Source of the DNA: Halofilum ochraceum
GTDB taxonomy: Bacteria; Pseudomonadota; Gammaproteobacteria; XJ16; Halofilaceae
DNA length: 41,929 bases
Assembly: GCF_001614315.2 (NCBI RefSeq)
Contig: NZ_LVEG02000022.1
Coordinates: forward strand, 1-41,929
Direction: 5' to 3'
The position numbers and the translations under genes were made by a program. The notes under the pieces are model-generated. The model saw nothing but the letters and a program-made list of their open reading frames with translations, was not told where the DNA came from and ran no database searches. Shown here in pieces: positions 17,177-26,491 of the stretch. Positions within the stretch are counted from its first letter, which is position 1; the number at the start of each line of letters is the position of its first letter.

Positions 17177-20100
17177 ATGGTTCGAACCGCCCCGCCCCGG
17201 AACGATGGCGCCAGCATCGACCCTGATCTGCTGTTCGAGCTGATCGACGCCCTGGTCGCCGTCGCCACCCCCGACGGTCAGGTGATCCGTACCGGCACTC
17301 GCTGGTGCCCGCCAGGGGCGGCGCGCGTAAAACGCGTGCACGACTTCTTCACGCCGGCGGACCAGCCGACGCTCGAAACGGCATTGACCACGGCGCGCGA
17401 TTCCGGCCACACCCACTTCGAAGCCACCCTGGCGACTACGGGACACCGACTTGCCGTGCATCTGGGCATCAGCGACGGGCTGCTGCTCATGACCGCACAA
17501 CCGCCCACGCCGAACGCGCTGGTCGCCGAGTCGGTCATGCGCCTGGCGGGCGCCGGTCTCACGCTGTTGGATGAGGCGGGTTACTACCGCTACGTCAACG
17601 ACGCCTACTGTGCCATCTACGGCTATCGCTCCGACGAACTCCTCGGTCGACACTTCACGGCGGTATTCCCCGCGGACGAACGGGCCACCGCGATGGCGCA
17701 TCATCGCGCCGTACTGCAACGCGAACGCGAAGGCGAAGCGCGGGAACTCTGGGTGGAGCGCCGCGACGGTTCGCCGATGCTCATCGACACCTGCAGCCGC
17801 CGCATTGATCTGCCGGATGGTGAAGCACTGCGGCTGGCGACCGTCATCGATATCACCGGTCTGCGGGCAGCCGAGCGGCGTCTCGCCGATACCGAGACCC
17901 GCCTGCACGACATCACGGACTCGCTGCCCGGCGCGATCTACCAGGTCGTACTCCTGCCCGACGGCCGCGTGGCCACGACCTATATGAGTGAAGGCCTCGG
18001 CGCACTGACGGGACTCCCTCAGGACGCCGACCTGGCCGACTTCGACACGGTGATGGGCCTGATCCCGCCACGGGATGCGCGCCTGGCCATGGAACGACTG
18101 AATGCGTCCGCCCGGGATATGAGCCGATACGAGCAGGAATTCCCGCTCGACGGCCCCATCGGCCGACGCTGGATCCAGGCGCGCTCGCAACCGCATCCGC
18201 GGGCGGACGGTGCGGTCGTATGGAACGGCCTGATGATCGATATCACGGCGCGGCGCGAGGCGGAGGATCGCCTGGCCGAGGCGGAGCGCCGATTGCGCGC
18301 GATCACCGGCTCACTGCCGGGCGCGATCTATCAGTTCCGCCACGCCGCAGACGGGACGTGGCGGTTCACGTACATGAGCGATGGGCTCAGGCGCATCTGC
18401 GGCCTGCCCGACGATTATCCGATCGACGATTTCGAGACCTTCCTGTCGCTGGTGCCCGACCCCGAACGCGAGGACCTCATTCAGGCAGTGCGCGTGTCGG
18501 AGCAGACGCTCGCGCCGCTGCGGCGCGAGTTCCGTTTGGTCACCCCCAACGGCACCGTTCAGGTCGAAGCGCGCTCGGTACCGCAACCACTGGACAATGG
18601 CGAGATCGTTTGTAATGGCCTGCTGGTCGACGTGACCGACCGGCAGACGGCGCGGGCCGAGGCCGATCGCCTGAACGCGATCCTGGAATCGACCCCCGAC
18701 TGCGTGGCGATCACCGATACCCAGGGCGACATCCACTGGCTCAACGCCGGCGGTCGAGCACTGTTGGAACTGGCGGATGACGCGACCGTGACTGGCCGCT
18801 CGTTTTTCGATTTCGTAAGCGCCGAGGACCGACAGCACATCCTCGATCACGCCAGCGTCGAGGCGGCCCATCACGGAACCTGGTCCGGCGAGGCGACTAT
18901 CGTGACCGCCCGCGGCCGGCACCGGCGGGTGTCCCAGACGATCCTCTCGCACCGGGATCCGTCAGGGCGGATCGAGCGGTTCTCCACGGTGATCCGCGAT
19001 CTCTCCGAGCGGGTCGCGGTCGAGGCGGATCTGCGCGCCAGCGAGGAACGTTTCCGCCTGCTCTACCACCATACGCCCACCATGATGCACTCGATCGATG
19101 CCGAGGGGCGTCTGGTCGCGGTCAGCGATTACTGGCTGGAGCAGTTCGGCTACACACGCGAGGAAGTCATCGGCCGCCAGTCGATCGACCTCTTTACGCC
19201 GGAATCCCGCCGCCGAGCGCTGGAAGAGATCCGCCCCACGTTCTGGCGCGACGGCCGTTGCCGCAACATCCCGTTCCAGATCGTGCGCGCCGATGGCGAG
19301 ATCCGTGATGTGCTGCTGTCCGCGGATTGCGAATACGATCACGACGGCAACATCGTGCAGGCGGTGTCGGTAATGGCCGATGTCAGCGACCGCATGGCGA
19401 TCGAGCGCGAGCTGGCCGCCAGTGAGGCACGCTTCCGTTCGCTCTACGACAACACCCCGGTGATGATGCACTCGATCGACCGCGATGGGCGCATCATCGA
19501 TGTGAACGACTACTGGCTCCAGCACCTGGGCTATCCGCGCGAGGAGGTAATCGGCGCCTACTCCCGCGACTTCCTCAGTCGGGCCTCGCGCGAGAAGGTC
19601 GAGCGTATCGACTTTCGCCGACTGATGACCGACGGCGTGATGCGCGACGAGCCCATGCAGATCGTGCGCGCGGACGGGCAGATCCTCGACATCCTGCTCT
19701 CGGCGACCGTGGAATATGACGACGCCGGGCGGATGCTGCGCTCGCGCACGGTAATGATCGACGTCACCGAGCAGTTGCGCGCGGAGTCCGATTACCAGGA
19801 TATCTTCGAGAACGCGACCGAGGGGATTTACCGCTCCAGCCCGGACGGGCGGCTCCTGCGCGCCAACCCGGCACTCGCGCGGCTGCACGGTTACGACACC
19901 GAGGCGGAACTGCTCGCCGGGATGGAGAACATCCATGCGCAGTGGTTCGTGGACTCGGACAGCCGCACGCGCCTGATGGAGGCGCTCGAGCGCCATGACC
20001 GGGTCACCGATTTCGAGGCCGAGATCACGCGCCTGGCCACCGGCGAGCGGATCTGGACGAGCGAGAACGCCCGTGCGGTCCGTGGGGCCGATGGCCGGGT

Positions 20101-21964
20101 CCGCTATTACGAAGGGACGGTCCGGGATATCACCGCGCAATACCGGGCGGCGCGCCTGGCGGAGGGTCGCGGCCGCATCCTCGAGATGATCGCCCGTGAC
20201 CGCCCGCTCAATGACATCCTGCGGGAACTCGTTGCCCTCATCGAGCGCCAGCACGACGACCTCACGGCGGCCATCTTCCGGCTCCGCGACGGCCGTCTCC
20301 AGACCGCGGCGGCGCCCCGGCTGCCCGCGCCCTGCACCGCCACGATCGACGGCCAGCCCCCGGAGGCGGCTGGAAGCGCAATCGCGGGGACGCTGGGGGC
20401 GGATCGGCCGGCGACCGACGAGTTGGCGGAAGACGACGAGAGCCGCTTCCGGCGGACGGCCCGTGACGCCGGTTTCCGCGCGATCAGCGCGGTCCCGGTC
20501 CGCGATCAGCAGGGAGCGACTCTTGCGGTCGTCGCCGCATTGACGACGGCGCGAGAGAAAGACCGCCGAGACGATACGCCGCTGCTCAACGAGATGGCCC
20601 AGATCGCCTCGATCGCGATCGAGCAGGACCGGCTCGCGCAGGAACTCGTGCGCCAGGCCCAGTACGACACCCTCACCGACCTGCCCAATCGCGCTTTGCT
20701 GACCGACCGTCTCGAGCGCGGCATCCTCGACGCCAGACGCAGCGGCGAGGAACTGGGCGTCCTGCTGCTCGACCTCGACGAGTTCAAACTGGTAAACGAC
20801 ACGCTGGGCCACAGCGCCGGCGACCAACTCCTGCAACAGGTCGCCGCCCGCCTGCGCAACTGCGTCCGCGACTGCGACACGGTTGCCCGCCTGGGTGGTG
20901 ACGAGTTCGTCATCGCCGTGCCCCTGCGGGAGGAACTCGATGCGACCGAGGTCGCCGAGCGGGTGCTGGCCTCGCTGCAGCCGAGCGTACAGGTGGCCGG
21001 CCGCGACGTGACGGCGCGGCCCAGCATCGGCATCAGCATCTTCCCCCAGGATGGGCAATCGACCGAAGCCCTGATGCAGACCGCGGACACTGCGATGTAC
21101 GCGGCCAAGCATGCCGGCAAGAACCGCTACCGGTATTTCGCCGAGACCATGAACGCACAGGTCAGCGAGCGGCTGCGGCTCGAAGCCGAACTGCGCACGG
21201 CGCTCGCCGAGGATCAGCTCGAACTCTACTACCAGCCGCAGATCGACCTGCCCGGGCGCAACCTGGTCGGCGCCGAGGCGCTGCTGCGCTGGAACCATCC
21301 GGAGCGGGGGCCGCTCACGCCCGGGCAGTTCCTCCCGGTCGCGGAGCGCGGCCCGCTGATCGGGCAGATCGACCGTTACGTCCTCCGCGCCGCCGCGCGT
21401 GTACTGGCGGAGTGGCAGGCCGCCGGCGAAGACATCATCCTCGCGGCCAACATCTCCGCACGCGAACTCCACTCCGCGGACTTCGGCGCCGAGGTTGCCC
21501 AGGTACTCGCGGATACCGGTGTCGATCCCAATGGGCTGGAACTCGAGATCACCGAAAGCATGCTGATGGTCGATTTCCAGCACGCAAGCCGTCAGCTCAA
21601 TGACCTCAAGGCACGCGCACCTGGACTGCGGATCGCCATCGACGACTTCGGCAGCGGCTACTCGTCGCTGAATTACCTCCGCCACCTGCCGATCGACACG
21701 CTCAAGGTCGATCGCGCTTTCGTGGCGGATATCGACGCCCCCGAAGACGCTCCCGCATCGGCCGATACGGCCCGGGCAATCGTGCGGACCATCGTCGAAC
21801 TCGGGCGCAGCCTCGGCCTGACCGTCATCGCCGAAGGCGTCGAGACCGCCGCTCAGGCAGATCTGATGCAGGAACTGGGCTGCCACAACGCCCAGGGCTA
21901 CTGGTTCGACCGGCCACTCCCGCACGGCGATTTCGAGGACCGGCTGCGACAGACCGGGCGCTGA
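17177..21964 (+). CDS. Multi-PAS, GAF, GGDEF and EAL domain c-di-GMP protein
   Basis: A 1595-residue, apparently cytoplasmic sensor enzyme for making and/or breaking cyclic di-GMP. After a divergent N-terminal segment come about seven PAS domains (starting near residues 115, 240, 370, 495, 615, 745 and 868), a GAF domain (about 1000-1150), GGDEF (about 1160-1320) and EAL (about 1340-1590). The cyclase motif is intact (LGGDEF, residues 1240-1244), with a product-inhibition site RDCD five residues before it. EAL is intact (E1367, with EITES, DDFGSG and AEGVET). PAS 2/3 and PAS 5/6 are recent-looking tandem pairs. The start is the ATG with AAGGA six bases upstream; a GTG at 17093 is in frame without a clear site. 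No membrane helices were seen. Confidence 0.93.
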   Translation: MVRTAPPRNDGASIDPDLLFELIDALVAVATPDGQVIRTGTRWCPPGAARVKRVHDFFTPADQPTLETALTTARDSGHTHFEATLATTGHRLAVHLGISDGLLLMTAQPPTPNALVAESVMRLAGAGLTLLDEAGYYRYVNDAYCAIYGYRSDELLGRHFTAVFPADERATAMAHHRAVLQREREGEARELWVERRDGSPMLIDTCSRRIDLPDGEALRLATVIDITGLRAAERRLADTETRLHDITDSLPGAIYQVVLLPDGRVATTYMSEGLGALTGLPQDADLADFDTVMGLIPPRDARLAMERLNASARDMSRYEQEFPLDGPIGRRWIQARSQPHPRADGAVVWNGLMIDITARREAEDRLAEAERRLRAITGSLPGAIYQFRHAADGTWRFTYMSDGLRRICGLPDDYPIDDFETFLSLVPDPEREDLIQAVRVSEQTLAPLRREFRLVTPNGTVQVEARSVPQPLDNGEIVCNGLLVDVTDRQTARAEADRLNAILESTPDCVAITDTQGDIHWLNAGGRALLELADDATVTGRSFFDFVSAEDRQHILDHASVEAAHHGTWSGEATIVTARGRHRRVSQTILSHRDPSGRIERFSTVIRDLSERVAVEADLRASEERFRLLYHHTPTMMHSIDAEGRLVAVSDYWLEQFGYTREEVIGRQSIDLFTPESRRRALEEIRPTFWRDGRCRNIPFQIVRADGEIRDVLLSADCEYDHDGNIVQAVSVMADVSDRMAIERELAASEARFRSLYDNTPVMMHSIDRDGRIIDVNDYWLQHLGYPREEVIGAYSRDFLSRASREKVERIDFRRLMTDGVMRDEPMQIVRADGQILDILLSATVEYDDAGRMLRSRTVMIDVTEQLRAESDYQDIFENATEGIYRSSPDGRLLRANPALARLHGYDTEAELLAGMENIHAQWFVDSDSRTRLMEALERHDRVTDFEAEITRLATGERIWTSENARAVRGADGRVRYYEGTVRDITAQYRAARLAEGRGRILEMIARDRPLNDILRELVALIERQHDDLTAAIFRLRDGRLQTAAAPRLPAPCTATIDGQPPEAAGSAIAGTLGADRPATDELAEDDESRFRRTARDAGFRAISAVPVRDQQGATLAVVAALTTAREKDRRDDTPLLNEMAQIASIAIEQDRLAQELVRQAQYDTLTDLPNRALLTDRLERGILDARRSGEELGVLLLDLDEFKLVNDTLGHSAGDQLLQQVAARLRNCVRDCDTVARLGGDEFVIAVPLREELDATEVAERVLASLQPSVQVAGRDVTARPSIGISIFPQDGQSTEALMQTADTAMYAAKHAGKNRYRYFAETMNAQVSERLRLEAELRTALAEDQLELYYQPQIDLPGRNLVGAEALLRWNHPERGPLTPGQFLPVAERGPLIGQIDRYVLRAAARVLAEWQAAGEDIILAANISARELHSADFGAEVAQVLADTGVDPNGLELEITESMLMVDFQHASRQLNDLKARAPGLRIAIDDFGSGYSSLNYLRHLPIDTLKVDRAFVADIDAPEDAPASADTARAIVRTIVELGRSLGLTVIAEGVETAAQADLMQELGCHNAQGYWFDRPLPHGDFEDRLRQTGR

Positions 21965-22174
21965 TCCCGACAGTCGATATCCAGGCCTCAATGGCGCACA
22001 GCTGCGCGCCCCCAGGCCAATCACCGGCCGATTGGCCGAGCCTCCCCGAATTCCATATCTCCCCGCAGGCGCGAGCCGGAGCGCGACAGCTCCCGGATGC
22101 CCGGCCGGCCCAAGACGGGAAAGCGGTAGCTCGGCCAAAATTTTTAAGCCCGAGAACTTGAATTCAGCCTCGGC

Positions 22175-22206
22175 TATACTTACAGTCCTGATTAGACTCA
22201 GTCTAA
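22175..22206 (+). promoter_or_regulatory. Candidate promoter and palindromic operator of the manganese exporter gene
   Basis: A -10-like TATACT (22175-22180) is followed by the perfect 15-base palindrome TTAGACTCAGTCTAA (22192-22206), 12 bases before the ATG. The half-site TTAGnCT resembles boxes of DtxR/MntR-type metal regulators, but no such regulator is in the window. The position, just past the expected transcription start, suits repression. No convincing -35 was found. Confidence 0.5.
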
Positions 22207-22218
22207 AGCCAAGGCACT

Positions 22219-23442
22219 ATGACCGCCGCCATCCTTGCCGCCAAACGCGGCCTGATCGATTTCCACCGCGCCGCGCGCGAGTTGATCTCGTGGCGCGTGC
22301 TCGTACCGGTGGCACTGCTGGCACTCGCCGGGTTCGCACCCGAGGCCGGACGCATCATGGTCGACACCATCGCCGAGGCCTGGCTGCAGGTCAGCGTGTT
22401 CGTCGCCGGCACGCTGGTGCTGATCTACGGCATCGAACGGCTGTTCCGCTTCAACCTCGCGGATACGCTGCAGGCACACCCGAAAGTGCAGGTCCCGGTC
22501 GCCGCGTTCCTCGGCGCTTTGCCGGGCTGCGGCGGCGCCATCGTCGTGGTCACCCAGTACGTCAACGGCCAGGTCGGCTTCGGCGCCCTGATCGCCGTGC
22601 TGACCGCCACTATGGGCGATGCCGCTTTCCTGCTGCTCTCGCAGGAGCCGACCACGGCACTGATCGTATTCGCGCTCGGTCTGGTGGTGGGGTCCATATC
22701 GGGTTGGCTGGTGGAGGCCCTGCACGGACCGGATTTCATGCGCCGCCAGGCCCTCGCCGACAGCGACGAGGCCGAGCGGCGCGCGCGCATGGGCCGGCGC
22801 CCGCGGCAGACGACGCGCCTCAATCCGCTGTGGATGGCCCTGATGGCACCGGGTCTGGTGTTCGCGCTGCCGATCGCCGCCCAGGTCGATCCAAACCAGT
22901 GGTTCGGGCCACTCGCGGCCTATGAGCCGGTCACCTGGCTCGGGTTCGCCGGCGGCGTCCTGGCGCTGCTGATGTGGAGCGCGTACCTGACGACCGAACC
23001 CGGTCAGGTCAACAACGCGCCCTGCAAGACGGGCAATCCGAACGACCAGACCACGGCGCCACCCACCCTGCGTTCGCGCGTGATCAACGACACCAACTTC
23101 GTGACCGTGTGGGTCATCGCGGCCTTCCTGCTGTTCGAGCTGGGCGTCCACTTCACCGGCGCCGACATCGGTGGCTGGTTCTCCGGCTGGCTGGTACTGA
23201 CACCGCTGATCGCCGTCCTGATCGGCTTCCTGCCGGGCTGCGGGCCACAGATTATCGTCACCGGCCTGTACCTGACCGGGGCGATCCCGATGGCCGCGCT
23301 GCTGGGCAACGCGATCTCCAACGACGGCGACGCGCTGTTCCCCGCGATCGCACTGGCGCCGCGCGCGGCGATCGTCGCCACGCTCTATACCGGGATCCCG
23401 GCGCTGATGGTCGCGTACGCCACCTTCTTCCTGATGCACTGA
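22219..23442 (+). CDS. Putative manganese/heavy-metal exporter (ArsP_2, DUF2899 family)
   Basis: Polytopic inner-membrane protein of 407 residues with about ten helices in two similar halves. Each half has a glycine-cysteine loop: FLGALPGCGGAIVVVTQYV and FLPGCGPQIIVTGLYLTG, and each is followed by a polar helix (TMGDAAFLLLS; NAISNDGDALFPA). This duplicated PGCG signature is that of the family labelled 'putative manganese transporter', distantly related to arsenic permeases. A central cytoplasmic loop (about residues 175-200) is Arg/Glu rich. It is preceded by a palindromic operator consistent with metal control. The metal is not proven by sequence. Confidence 0.82.
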   Translation: MTAAILAAKRGLIDFHRAARELISWRVLVPVALLALAGFAPEAGRIMVDTIAEAWLQVSVFVAGTLVLIYGIERLFRFNLADTLQAHPKVQVPVAAFLGALPGCGGAIVVVTQYVNGQVGFGALIAVLTATMGDAAFLLLSQEPTTALIVFALGLVVGSISGWLVEALHGPDFMRRQALADSDEAERRARMGRRPRQTTRLNPLWMALMAPGLVFALPIAAQVDPNQWFGPLAAYEPVTWLGFAGGVLALLMWSAYLTTEPGQVNNAPCKTGNPNDQTTAPPTLRSRVINDTNFVTVWVIAAFLLFELGVHFTGADIGGWFSGWLVLTPLIAVLIGFLPGCGPQIIVTGLYLTGAIPMAALLGNAISNDGDALFPAIALAPRAAIVATLYTGIPALMVAYATFFLMH

Positions 23443-23545
23443 GGCGCCACGAATCGCCGAATCGGGCAAACAAGGGGGTGGTGGGGTTACCGACGCGATC
23501 CGGTCCGTGAGGCCGCATCCGGATTCGGGTTAGTATGCCGGCATC

Positions 23546-24157
23546 ATGAGTCCACTACGCGCGCTGCCGCTCCTTCTGGCCCTTTTTGCGTCCCCCCTCG
23601 CCCTCGGCGGCGAGGCGGAGGATCTGTTCGCCGCCGGCGTCGAGGCCGCCAATGGCGGCAACCTCCCCGAGGCGGCGGAGCGGTGGCGCCAGGCGGCGGC
23701 GCTGGATCATGCCGAGGCCGCGTTCCGCCTCGGGGCCCTGTATGAGGAAGGGCGCGGCGTCGAGCAGGACCATGAACGCGCCCTGCACTGGTACCACCGC
23801 GCCGCCGAGCACGGCAGCGAATCGGCCTGGTTCAATCTCGGCCACATGTACGCCAAGGGTCAGGGGGTGGCGAAAGATGCGGCCGAGGCCGTGCGCTGGT
23901 ACGAGAAGGCCGCGCGCAACGAGAACGTCTACGCGCAATATGCCCTCGGCATGATCCACTTCCACGGCGGCGCCGGCCTCGAGCGCGATCTGGAATCCGC
24001 GTGGTTCTGGCTCACGGTCGCGTCCGACAACTTCGGCGCCAACGCCTTCCGGGACAACGCCAACGACGTCCGCGGGCGCGCGGCCGATCGGATGACCGAG
24101 GCCCAGTTCAGCGCGGCCAGGCAGCGCCTGCAGGACTGGCAGGCGGAGCAGAAGTGA
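23546..24157 (+). CDS. Exported Sel1-repeat (TPR-like) protein
   Basis: A 203-residue periplasmic protein with signal peptide (ALPLLLALFASPLALGG). Three Sel1-type repeats follow at about residues 53-88, 89-124 and 125-159, recognisable by ALYEEGRGVEQDHERALHWY, MYAKGQGVAKDAAEAVRWY and a degenerate third ending SAWFWLTVASD. Such repeats form alpha-solenoids that bind other proteins. The TGA overlaps the GTG of the next gene, so the two are translationally coupled and may act together. No catalytic motif. Confidence 0.88.
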   Translation: MSPLRALPLLLALFASPLALGGEAEDLFAAGVEAANGGNLPEAAERWRQAAALDHAEAAFRLGALYEEGRGVEQDHERALHWYHRAAEHGSESAWFNLGHMYAKGQGVAKDAAEAVRWYEKAARNENVYAQYALGMIHFHGGAGLERDLESAWFWLTVASDNFGANAFRDNANDVRGRAADRMTEAQFSAARQRLQDWQAEQK

Positions 24158-25335
24158 CCGGGCCGGCCACCGGGGCCCGCCGCCGCGGCTGGTTCCGGGT
24201 GCTGCGCGCAGGCGCACTCGCCGCCGACGCCGCCTACCTCGTGGCGTGGATTCTCTCGCCGGCGGCCGTCTGGGCGCCATGGGTCATCGCGGCCGGCCTG
24301 GCGCTCGGCGGTGCATTGATCATCCGCGCCCTGGGTGACGACAGCCCGGGACGGCCCTGGCCACAGTACTGCCTGCCCCTGCTGCTGCCGTGCAGCGTGG
24401 CTGCAGCCGCGCCGCGCACCGGTTCGCGCTCGCCCCACGCGCGTCGCATCGGGCTCGCGGTGGCACTGACGGCCATCATCGCGACAACGGTGTCCGGAAC
24501 CGCCGACCAGCGCCTGTTCGACCCCCTGCTGACGCCGCTCGACGAGCCGGCGGCGGAATACGTCGACCGGGCCCTGCTGCAGGCGGGCGGGACGTATGTC
24601 GGCGCGCGGGCACTGGAACGGCTGCTGGCCGTCGCCGGGGACATCTCCATCGGGATCGGCTTCGTCGAAGGGCGACCCGGTCAGATTTTCGAGCCGCTGC
24701 GCGATCTGCTCGACCGCTTCTCGACGGTGGTCCTCGCCGCGCTCGCCTCGTTGACCCTGCAGAAGGTGATGCTCGAACTCGGGGGCGACGTCGCCCTGCC
24801 GCTGTTCGCATCGGCTGCGGCGGCGCTGGCGGTGGTGGCCCTGATCGCCGGGCCGCGGCGGCAACTCGCGCGATCCTTCGCGTCCGCTGCCGGCCTGATG
24901 CTCGGTACCGCGGTCCTCCTGCGGCTGCTGCTGCCACTCACCGGGCTCGGGGTGGCCGCCATCGCCGGCCATGTCCTGGAGGAGCGCCAACAGGCCGCCA
25001 CCGCGACCGTCGAGCGCGCCGCCGGCCAGGTCGGCCTCGACGTCGATCTCGACCGTGCCCCCGGTGAAGTCACCGGTCCGTCAGCCGGTAACAGTTCCCT
25101 CGGCGAGCGGATGGGCACGCTCAAGGATCAGGCCCAGTCGCTGCAGGCGGTCGATCAGGGCTGGCTCGACTCGCTGTTCAACGCGCTGATCGATCTTGTC
25201 GCGGTGTTCGTGATCGAGACGCTGATCGCGCCTCTCGCGGTCCTGTTCCTGCTCTGGCGGCTGTGGCTGCGGCTGGCCGCGGGACTGCGCATGCCCTTCG
25301 ATCGCGATCCCGCGCCCGCCCTCGAGAATCGCTGA
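24154..25335 (+). CDS. Hypothetical polytopic membrane protein
   Basis: Not recognised. From the GTG overlapping the Sel1 stop (GTGA, GGAG six bases upstream) it is 393 residues. There are predicted helices near residues 15-55 (two), 95-115, 190-235, 245-265 and 345-375. A large non-membrane part around residues 115-185 (TPLDEPAAEYVDRALLQAGG...) and an acidic, likely periplasmic stretch before the last helix are also visible. The C-terminus is basic. An upstream frame reaches 24001 but would overlap the Sel1 gene by 50 codons, so the coupled start is preferred. The tight link suggests the Sel1 protein is its periplasmic partner. Confidence 0.75.
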   Translation: MTGPATGARRRGWFRVLRAGALAADAAYLVAWILSPAAVWAPWVIAAGLALGGALIIRALGDDSPGRPWPQYCLPLLLPCSVAAAAPRTGSRSPHARRIGLAVALTAIIATTVSGTADQRLFDPLLTPLDEPAAEYVDRALLQAGGTYVGARALERLLAVAGDISIGIGFVEGRPGQIFEPLRDLLDRFSTVVLAALASLTLQKVMLELGGDVALPLFASAAAALAVVALIAGPRRQLARSFASAAGLMLGTAVLLRLLLPLTGLGVAAIAGHVLEERQQAATATVERAAGQVGLDVDLDRAPGEVTGPSAGNSSLGERMGTLKDQAQSLQAVDQGWLDSLFNALIDLVAVFVIETLIAPLAVLFLLWRLWLRLAAGLRMPFDRDPAPALENR

Positions 25336-25362
25336 TTCCCCGCGAATTTTTTCGTGGGATTC
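25334..25362. terminator. Bidirectional terminator between convergent genes
   Basis: Imperfect stem GATTCCCCGCGAA (25334-25346) with TTCGTGGGATTC (25351-25362) and a T-rich loop, in the 25-base gap between two converging genes. T and A runs lie within the hairpin loop rather than after it, so strength is uncertain. Confidence 0.45.
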
Positions 25363-26263
25363 AGCCGGTCCGCCGCCGCTCCGGCATGCTCTCGAGGATG
25401 CCCGCGCTGATCACCAGCAGCGTGCCGACCGCAACCAGCGGGCCGAACGGCTCGGCGGCGAGCAGGGCCGCGGAGATCGTCCCCACGATGACCTCGCTCA
25501 TGAGCAGGATGCCGACCCGGGCCGGCTCGACCACCTGGGTCGCCGCGACGAACGCGGTCAATGACAGCGCCCACCAGCCGATACCGATCACCAGCGTCCA
25601 GGCGAGCGCCGGCAGCAGCTGGGTCGCCGTAACCCCGGGCGGCACGGTGCCGGCCAGTAGCGGGGCCAACGCGAGGGCGGCCACCAGGCCGCCCAGGCAG
25701 AACACGAAGTTCGTCTCGGCGGGGCGGGTACGCGAGTGGCCATGGATGCCGGTCGACGCGATCGACCAGAGCAGGCCGGAAGCGAGTCCGAGCCAGTCGC
25801 CCGGTTCATGGGGAAGCGGCAGGCCCCCATGGCCACCCCGCAACACGAGGCCGATACCGAGGAAACCGGCGACCAGTGCAGCATAGCGCCACCATGATAT
25901 GGCGTGGCCCAGCCAGAAACGCGCGATCAGCGTGCTCCAGATCGGCGTCAGGTAGAACAGCAGGATGACAACGGCCACCTGGCCGTAGAGCAGACCGTTC
26001 GAGTACAGCACGAAGGCGGCACCACCGGCCGCCACGCTCAACAGGGCCCGAGGGGAGGCGTCCGCGAGGCGTACACGGCCCCGCCACGCAGCGGGCGCGA
26101 GGACCAGCAAAGCCACCACCAGCACCGCGACGGTCGCCCATGGACCGGCGGTCGCCAGCGCGTCGAGGCGCCGCAAGGGTAACCAGTAGAGCCCCCAGAG
26201 GGCGCCCGCCGCGACGATCAGGATTGTGGCCGTGCGCGGCCCGAGCGAATGGGGCTCGTTCAT
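25361..26263 (-). CDS. EamA/DMT superfamily transporter
   Basis: Ten-helix inner-membrane carrier of the drug/metabolite transporter superfamily, 300 residues from ATG 26263. It shows the two EamA repeats: the first begins IVAAGALWGLYWLPLRRL and runs through AVVILLFYLTPIWSTLIARF. The second begins near DWLGLASGLLWSIASTG and ends with the TQVVEPARVGILLMSEVIVG and AVGTLLVISAGI helices. The GALWG and P-I-W/E-V motifs are typical. Exported substrate unknown (amino acids or metabolites in family members). An in-frame GTG at 26302 would add 13 residues; neither start has a clear ribosome-binding site. Confidence 0.88.
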   Translation of the reverse strand: MNEPHSLGPRTATILIVAAGALWGLYWLPLRRLDALATAGPWATVAVLVVALLVLAPAAWRGRVRLADASPRALLSVAAGGAAFVLYSNGLLYGQVAVVILLFYLTPIWSTLIARFWLGHAISWWRYAALVAGFLGIGLVLRGGHGGLPLPHEPGDWLGLASGLLWSIASTGIHGHSRTRPAETNFVFCLGGLVAALALAPLLAGTVPPGVTATQLLPALAWTLVIGIGWWALSLTAFVAATQVVEPARVGILLMSEVIVGTISAALLAAEPFGPLVAVGTLLVISAGILESMPERRRTG

Positions 26264-26317
26264 GGGCGCCAGAATCCACAGCGGACGGTGCCCCGTAGAC
26301 ACGGCGGGGCAAGGAAA

Positions 26318-26393
26318 TGGTGCCGGCGAGAGGAATCGAACCTCCGACCTATCGATTACGAATCGATTGCTCTACCGACTGAGCTACACCGGC
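26318..26393 (-). tRNA. tRNA-Thr (CGT)
   Basis: Cloverleaf on the minus strand with acceptor GCCGGTG pairing with CGCCGGC (one G-U), D-arm GCTCAGTCGGTAGAGC, anticodon loop TTCGTAA (anticodon bases at 26358-26360), T-arm GGAGGTTCGATTCCTC and a genome-encoded CCA end. Decodes ACG. A weak promoter with TATCCT (26416-26421) lies 23 bases upstream. Confidence 0.97.
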
Positions 26394-26491
26394 ACGGTCA
26401 AACTCGGGGCCGCGAAGGATAGCCGCCCGTTGGCCCGCTGTACAGGGGGTGTGGGCCAGTACCTGCAGTGTACCGCCCCATGGCGATCGAA

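Noticed and set aside
18962-22138. 1058-codon open frame antisense to the multi-PAS gene
   Set aside because: The plus strand encodes clear PAS, GAF, GGDEF and EAL domains. The antisense frame is Arg/Asp/Gly/His-rich with no recognisable fold, as expected in G+C-rich DNA.
24001-24153. Longer start for the unknown membrane protein
   Set aside because: It would overlap the Sel1 coding region by about 50 codons with a basic, non-membrane sequence; the GTG at the Sel1 stop has a ribosome-binding site.
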